Under the pieces are notes generated by a model. The model was not told the origin of the DNA. It saw only the letters and a program-made list of their open reading frames with translations, and made no database searches. 8,777 nucleotides of DNA, from positions 1 to 8,777 of the forward strand of contig CALLZA010000721.1 of the NCBI GenBank assembly GCA_937858165.1, given 5' to 3'. The stretch comes from an uncultured Ardenticatenia bacterium (lineage in GTDB: Bacteria > Chloroflexota > Anaerolineae > Promineifilales > Promineifilaceae). A program made the position numbers and the translations under genes. Shown here piece after piece: positions 4,514 through 8,777 of this stretch. Position 1 is the stretch's first letter. Each line of letters starts with the position of its first letter.

Positions 4514-6562
4514 TTAGAGCGTCAGGGGAGCAGTGATGGTGATGGCCGTGCCCGCGCCGGGCCGGGTGTCGAGCGCCAGATGGCCGCCATAGAGTTCTAC
4601 TCGCTGCCGAGCCTGTCGCAACCCCCGGCCGCTGGTTATCGCCTGCTGGGTGTCGAAGCCCACGCCGGCGTCGCGGACAACCAGGGTTACATCCTGTGCC
4701 ATCTGGCTTAGCGTGACCGTCGCTGCGCCGACGCCGGCGTGTTTGACGACGTTGAACAGCAACTCGCGAACGATCTGGAACAGGGCTACGCGCAGCCCCT
4801 GGTCGAGCGGTCGCCACGCCGTCGCCACCTGAACGGTCAACTCCAGCCCATACTCCTCCTTCATGCGCGAGCCAAGCCAGACAATGGCGTGGTACAGCCC
4901 CTCGCCTTGCAGGATGGGCGGACTGAGATCGACTGTCAGGCGGCGGGTCAGGTCAATGGCATTGGTCAGCGCGCGGCGCATCTGTTCCATTTCGGCTGCC
5001 GCGGCGGCCGTCTCCCCCTGGCCCACCCAGGCGGAGGCCGACGCCAGACGCACTTGCAGGGCGAAGAGGCGCTGCTGTAGATCGTCGTGGAGAATATCGG
5101 CAATGCGCTGCCGTTCGGCCTGTTCGGCCAGCGACAACTGGCTGGCGAAGTGGCGCATTTGCTCCTCGGCCTGCTTGCGCTGGGTGATGTCGACGAGCGT
5201 CGCCAACGTACAGCGCTGCTCCTCCAGGCGAATGGGCGAGTCGGAGACGAGTACTATGCGCTCCTCGCCATTCAGCAGCCGGATGACCATCTCCTGATCG
5301 CGCAGCCCCCTCTCGCGGCGGTAGAGAGCCGCCATCACGTTGCGGTCGCTCTCGGTTGGTGCAGCCACCAGGTCGAGCACGGAGCGGCCGATGATCTCCT
5401 CGCGGGGCAAGTCGTGGAAGGCCAGGAACGCCTGGTTGGCGTCGACGGCCACCAGGTCATCAATGCGCAGGATGACCGACGGTACGGGGTTGGCGTGGAA
5501 GAGCGTCTGGAAGTGATCGCGGGCCGCGGCCAGCTCGGTGTTGGCCGCGGCCAGCGATTGCTGCTGCCGGGCGATGACGTCGTCACTTCGCTTGCGCTGG
5601 GTAATGTCGCTCAGGGTGGACATGAGGATCTCGCGCCCGTCGAGGGTCAGGGGCACGAAGGAGAGCAGGATCGTGCGCTCGTCGCCGGGGCGCACGGTGA
5701 AGGTCGTCTCCAGGTCGCGCACGCGACCGGTGCGGGCGAACTCCTCGTTGATGGCGTCGGGATTGTCGTAGACGGGCATGGTGTGGAATAGATCGGCCGG
5801 CAGACGGCCGATGATGTGCTCGCGCGACATGCCCAGGAAGTCGAGGAAGGCCGGGTTGGCGTCCAGATAAGCGCCGTCGTTGGGGTCAAGGATGACCGTT
5901 GGCACGGGACTGGTGTTGAACAGGGCGGTGAAGCGGTCGCGCGTGGCGGTCAGTTCGGCGTTGGCCGCTTGCAGTTCGCGCGTACGTTCGGCGACGCGCG
6001 CCTCCAGCGACGCGCGCGCCTCGTTCAACGCCTGCTCGTTGCTCAACCGCTCTGTCTCATCGCGCAGGATGGTGGTTAGCTGTGGCTCGCGCCTCTGCTT
6101 ATCAATGATAAACGTCCCGTTGGCGTGCAGATGCCGCCACGTCCCGTCGCTGGCCATGACGCGGAAGATGGTATCCAGTGCGTCGCCGCTCTCGGCGCCG
6201 GCGCGGATGGCCGTCTCGAGCACCAGCCTGTCCTCGGCTTCGACTTGTTCCAGCCAACTCGCCAAGGTGATCTCGTCTTTGTCCGGCCCGAAGCCGAGTA
6301 ACTCGCGCGTGCGGGCGTCCACTTCGGCCCGGCCGGTGGCCAGGTTCCACGCTCCCCAGCCCATGCCCGCGGCGTCCAGCGCCAGGGCGATGAGCTGCCA
6401 CGACTCGTGTTGCTCCTGCTCGGCCGCCTTCAGTTGCAGAGTCGGCCGGCCGCTGTCGATGGCGTCGCTGTAGGCCGTGTCGATGGCGGGCGTGGGCGAG
6501 ACGACCTGGCCCTGCGGCGCCGGCGGTTTATTCAATTCGCTTTCGGCCGTCTGCTCGCTCAT
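4514..6562 (-). CDS. PAS-domain sensor histidine kinase, NarL/HisKA_3 type
   Basis: A 682-residue cytosolic sensor kinase with no membrane segment. After a disordered first ~50 residues come PAS 1 (about 53-172, ending TTILRDETER), a coiled coil (173-207), PAS 2 (208-326, ending STLSDITQRK), a short coil, PAS 3 (348-466, ending ATLVDITQRK), then a HisKA_3 dimerisation domain with phosphoacceptor His492 in RQRIADILHDDLQQRLFALQ. The HATPase domain shows the N box (ELLFNVVKHA, Asn604), G1 box (DAGVGFD, Asp631) and G2-like GRGLRQARQRVELYGG (645-660). It would autophosphorylate and pass phosphate to the receiver encoded 63 bp downstream. The ligand is unknown; no haem- or flavin-type signature was recognised. 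PAS 2 and PAS 3 are near-duplicate modules. The start at 6562 has only a weak GGGGG-type ribosome site, but a TATAAT lies 25 bases upstream. Confidence 0.93.
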   Translation of the reverse strand: MSEQTAESELNKPPAPQGQVVSPTPAIDTAYSDAIDSGRPTLQLKAAEQEQHESWQLIALALDAAGMGWGAWNLATGRAEVDARTRELLGFGPDKDEITLASWLEQVEAEDRLVLETAIRAGAESGDALDTIFRVMASDGTWRHLHANGTFIIDKQRREPQLTTILRDETERLSNEQALNEARASLEARVAERTRELQAANAELTATRDRFTALFNTSPVPTVILDPNDGAYLDANPAFLDFLGMSREHIIGRLPADLFHTMPVYDNPDAINEEFARTGRVRDLETTFTVRPGDERTILLSFVPLTLDGREILMSTLSDITQRKRSDDVIARQQQSLAAANTELAAARDHFQTLFHANPVPSVILRIDDLVAVDANQAFLAFHDLPREEIIGRSVLDLVAAPTESDRNVMAALYRRERGLRDQEMVIRLLNGEERIVLVSDSPIRLEEQRCTLATLVDITQRKQAEEQMRHFASQLSLAEQAERQRIADILHDDLQQRLFALQVRLASASAWVGQGETAAAAAEMEQMRRALTNAIDLTRRLTVDLSPPILQGEGLYHAIVWLGSRMKEEYGLELTVQVATAWRPLDQGLRVALFQIVRELLFNVVKHAGVGAATVTLSQMAQDVTLVVRDAGVGFDTQQAITSGRGLRQARQRVELYGGHLALDTRPGAGTAITITAPLTL

Positions 6563-6587
6563 TTGACCCCCACACTTGTCAGACAGG

Positions 6588-6617
6588 ATTATAGTCTAGA
6601 GCACCCCCACAGACCAA
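6588..6617 (-). promoter_or_regulatory. Promoter of the histidine kinase - response regulator operon
   Basis: The minus strand has a perfect TATAAT (complement of 6588-6593) and TTGGTC (complement of 6612-6617) 18 bp upstream. The predicted start near 6581 leaves a leader of about 19 bases before the ATG at 6562. The -10 call is good and the -35 weak. Confidence 0.55.
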
Positions 6618-6633
6618 AGGCGCTGGCGCGGCG

Positions 6634-6661
6634 TTTGCACGGCGACGATTGCGTATATAAT
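6634..6661 (+). promoter_or_regulatory. Promoter of the beta-helix protein gene
   Basis: TATAAT at 6656-6661 with TTTGCA (4 of 6 matches to TTGACA) at 6634-6639, spacer 16 bp. AAGGAG at 6668-6673 lies 8 bases before the ATG at 6682, giving a short leader. The 119-bp gap holds this promoter and the divergent kinase promoter. Confidence 0.6.
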
Positions 6662-6681
6662 GCCCCCAAGGAGACAAGCCC

Positions 6682-8597
6682 ATGAACCGTGCCCCCTTTG
6701 CCCCCGTTCTGGTCGCCCGTCTGGCCGACAACCCGTGCCTGAGCCGCCGGCTGGCCGGCTTCTATGCCCAGTTGCGCCAACTGCCGCGCGCCGCGCGGCG
6801 ACGGTTGCGGCGGGCCGGGCTGTCGCTGGCTGGGGCGGCGCTGCTGCTGGCGCTGGGCGCGCCGCCGGTGGGCCGCGCCGCGCCCGCGGCCACCATCGAC
6901 GTGGCCAACGGCATGGTCGTCGTGGCCGACGAGGGGCTGTGCTCGCTCATCGAGGCCATCGACAACGCCAACGACGACGGCGACGGCGAGGTTCATGACG
7001 ACTGCGTGGCCGGCAACCCCGATGGCCCCGACACGGTCTCCTTGCCCGCCGCCGGCGCCTTTACGCTGACGAGCGCCGCCGGCGATGACTACGGCGCGAC
7101 CGGTCTGCCGCTCATCACCTCGACCATCACCATCGCCGGCAACGGCGCGACGTTGCAGCGCGCCGGCAACGAGGACCTGCGCTTCCTGGCCGTGGCCGGC
7201 GGCGAGTTGACCCTGGAGACGCTGACGCTGAGCGCCGGGCGGCTGCCCGACTACTACGGCGGGGCGATCTACATCCGTGACAGCGACCTCACCCTGACCG
7301 GCGTCACCTTGACCGGCAACAGGGCCGACCGCGGCGGGGCCGTCGCCGCCCTGGGGAGCGAGGTCAGCGTCAGCGGTTCGACCCTGCGCGACAACGACAG
7401 TGACCTGGGCGGGGCAATCTACTGCGACGAGTGCGCCCTGACGCTCCAGACGAGCACAATCAGCGGCAACGACAGCGGCGCTGGCAGCGGCGGCGGCATC
7501 TATGCCCAGGGCGGCGTGGTGACGCTGGACGAGACGACGCTGCGCCAGAACGCCGGCTACTCCGGCGGCGGCATCGCTGCTCTGGCGGCTGAAGTCGCCC
7601 TCACCGACAGCCTGCTCGATGCCAACGCCGCCAGTGGTGACGGGCACGGCGGCGGCCTTTACCTGAAGGACGTGACCGCGACGCTGAGCGAAACGGACCT
7701 GACGGCCAACGCGGCCGGCTACGGCGGCGGCCTGGCGGCGTTGACCACGCAGTTGACCATCAGCGGCGGCGCGATGACGGGCAATAGCGCCGGCGATGGC
7801 GGCGGCCTGCTCTTGGCCGGGGCCACGGCCGACATCAGCGACGCCACCCTGGCCACCAACGCGGCCGACGCCGGGGGGGGCGGCATCTACGTCGATAACG
7901 CCGAGCTAACCCTCGGTGGCGTGACGTTCAACGGCAACGAGGCCGAGACAGGCGGCGGGCTGGCCGTGGACACGGGCACGGTGACGGTGACGGAGGGCGC
8001 GTTTAACGACAATGAGGCCGGCGGCAACGGTGGCGGCGTTGCCAACAATGGCGGCGCGCTGACGTTTACGGCCACGGCGTTCGACAGCAACACCGCCGGC
8101 GGCGATGGCGGGGGCGCGGCCAACGCCGGCGGCACGTTGACGTTCGACGGCGTGACGCTCGACGGCCACACCGCCGGCGGCGACGGTGGCGGGCTGGCCA
8201 ACGACGGCGGGACGGTGGCGCTGGCCGATGGCGCGTTGAGCGATAACGAGGCCGACGGCAATGGCGGCGGCGCGGCTAATGGCGCGGGCCGGTTGACGCT
8301 GAGCGGCACGGACGTGGCGAGCAACACCGCCGGCGGCGATGGCGGTGGACTGGCCAATGCCGGCGGCACGCTGACGCTGACCACTGCTGAGCTGTCCGAC
8401 AACACGGCCAACGGTGACGGCGGCGGGGCGGCCAACGGTCGTCCAGTCACCAACACGACCGTGTGCGGCAGCGCGCCCCCCACCCCGGCGGCGCTGACGT
8501 TGGCCGGCGTGACCGTGTCCGGCAACGCGGCCGACGCCGGCGGCGGGCTGGTCAATCGCGGTGGCGCGGTGACGGTCAACAGCGGCGCGTTCCGGGC
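6682..8597 (+). CDS. Secreted CSLREA-type right-handed beta-helix repeat protein, 3' end missing
   Basis: About 638 genuine residues. The N-terminus is a long Arg-rich stretch (1-46, with RRAARRRLRR-like charge around 37-44) followed by a hydrophobic core (47-60, LSLAGAALLLALGA) and an APPVGRAAPA cleavage-like region, an extended signal peptide. CSLIEAIDNAND (87-98) is the CSLREA-type motif that commonly precedes beta-helix domains in bacterial surface proteins, and is followed by GxPDGPDTVSLPAAGAFTLT. From about residue 175 the protein is a succession of parallel beta-helix coils with LTGN/SDN turns and GGG(L/A)AN steps, becoming a strict 26-residue array from 7951. An extracellular adhesin-like or surface role is typical but inferred; no enzyme signature is visible. 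It begins with AAGGAG and a promoter just upstream. The frame reads on past 8597, but only through adapter sequence, so the natural C-terminus and any sorting signal are unknown. Confidence 0.87.
7951..8418 (+). repeat. 78-bp tandem repeat array within the beta-helix gene
   Basis: Six in-frame units start at 7951, 8029, 8107, 8185, 8263 and 8341, each beginning with codons for GGG and encoding 26 residues of the form GGG[LVA]AN-x-GGTLT...(S/D)N(T/E)AGGD. A seventh unit starts at 8419 but carries about 14 extra codons (RPVTNTTVCGSAPPTP region), after which the pattern resumes at 8539. Each unit would be one or more turns of the beta helix. Similar short repeats can collapse in short-read assembly, so the copy number is uncertain. 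Confidence 0.88.
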
Positions 8598-8663
8598 CTG
8601 TCTCTTATACCCATCTCCGAGCCCCCGAGACCGCACTCGATCTCGTATGCCGTCTTCTGCTTG
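8598..8663 (+). other. Illumina Nextera adapter read-through (not genomic)
   Basis: CTGTCTCTTATACCCATCT (8598-8616) is the Tn5 mosaic end with one A-to-C change. CCGAGCCCCCGAGAC (8617-8631) is the index-2 adapter with one A-to-C change. CGCACTCG (8632-8639) occupies the 8-base index position, and the P7 sequence follows at 8640-8663, ending CGTATGCCGTCTTCTGCTTG. The order and spacing match a Nextera library molecule exactly. Translated, it gives the well-known artefact peptides LLYxSPSPRD and SLIxISEP on the plus strand and RSRGLGDGYKRQ on the minus strand. Confidence 0.98.
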
Positions 8664-8777
8664 TAAAAAAAAAATAAAGTGTAGAAGGTCTCAGCAGCAT
8701 CAGCCATCCCACACCACCACCTCTTAGACACATCTCGACGCCTCGAATATCAGACAAGGCATCGAGTGAAGATACTA
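8664..8777. other. Post-adapter read noise (not genomic)
   Basis: A T and an A-run with one T follow the P7 end (8664-8678), as seen when reads run past the molecule. GTGTAGAAGGTCTC (8679-8692) recalls the start of the P5-side sequence GTGTAGATCTCGG. CTCTTAGACACATCT (8721-8735) is a mosaic-end copy with one mismatch, followed by GACGCCTCG-like read-1 adapter remnants. No gene is present; base quality is presumably very low. Confidence 0.88.

Noticed and set aside
6589..7647. 352-codon minus-strand frame over the start of the beta-helix gene
   Set aside because: Its translation is repetitive Gly/Gln/Ala/Val with no family pattern, and the opposite strand has promoter, ribosome site, signal peptide and CSLREA motif. 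High GC makes such long shadow frames common.
7951..8418. Regular repeats resembling a CRISPR array
   Set aside because: The 78-bp units are coding, in frame and without conserved repeat/variable spacer alternation; they encode 26-residue beta-helix coils.
7887..8636. Long minus-strand frame beginning RSRGLGDGYKRQ
   Set aside because: Its start is the reverse complement of the Nextera adapter and the rest is antisense to the tandem repeat, giving a Pro/Ser/Ala-rich periodic translation.
8463..8666. Plus-strand frame ending SLIPISEPPRPHS...
   Set aside because: A known adapter-derived artefact peptide fused to an out-of-frame reading of the beta-helix gene.
8664..8675. A-run as a terminator or poly(A) feature
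   Set aside because: It follows the P7 adapter end and is instrument read-through, not genomic sequence.
1..8777. Defence, toxin-antitoxin, phage or biosynthetic island
   Set aside because: Every gene belongs to transport, signalling, surface-protein or small conserved families; no nuclease, toxin, integrase or synthase motif was seen.

Overview
The window is GC-rich bacterial DNA holding eight protein genes, two of them cut by the window ends. The two-component pair, the CSLREA-type beta-helix protein, the TIGR03032, DUF1801 and DUF6176 families and the heptad-built intergenic palindromes together fit an environmental Chloroflexota (Anaerolineae-like) genome fragment. That assignment is inference from family content and style; there is no rRNA or marker gene to prove it. 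I saw no tRNA, rRNA, CRISPR array, transposase, phage gene or defence system.

Layout. 1-1289 (+): the 3' end of an ABC transporter ATPase gene (DUF4162-type tail), a 62-bp perfect palindrome, and an ABC-2 type permease gene, forming one export operon. 1328-2747 (-): three small genes reading leftwards, a DUF1801 protein, an isochorismatase-like cysteine hydrolase and a DUF6176 protein. The last two are clearly co-transcribed. A cluster of GTGCGAYGCAC-type repeats lies between the first two. 2748-2902: a divergent promoter region with two perfect TATAAT boxes flanking a 22-bp-arm hairpin and a TTCGTCA heptad array. 2903-4021 (+): a TIGR03032 family protein, probably translated from a leaderless mRNA. 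4009-4058: another heptad palindrome that supplies the stop codons of the two convergent genes on either side. 4058-6562 (-): a receiver-only response regulator preceded by its likely partner, a cytosolic three-PAS NarL-type histidine kinase. 6563-6681: a divergent promoter region. 6682 to about 8597 (+): a secreted right-handed beta-helix repeat protein with a 26-residue (78-bp) array, incomplete at its 3' end.

The last 180 bases are not genomic. From 8598 the sequence is Illumina Nextera transposase end, index-2 adapter, an 8-base index and P7 flow-cell sequence, then A-rich read-through and a second, degraded adapter copy. Any coding call through this part is an artefact. The adapter differs from the standard sequence mainly by A-to-C changes. 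The left end of the window (no A in the first 48 bases, and a Pro where the ABC H-loop His belongs) looks damaged in the same way, so both ends should be treated as low quality.

No complete novel system is evident. The best biological leads are the family of heptad-repeat palindromes with a GAAGA/GCGC core filling intergenic gaps, the receiver-only regulator that ends exactly at one of them, and the GTGCGAYGCAC repeats next to the hydrolase start.
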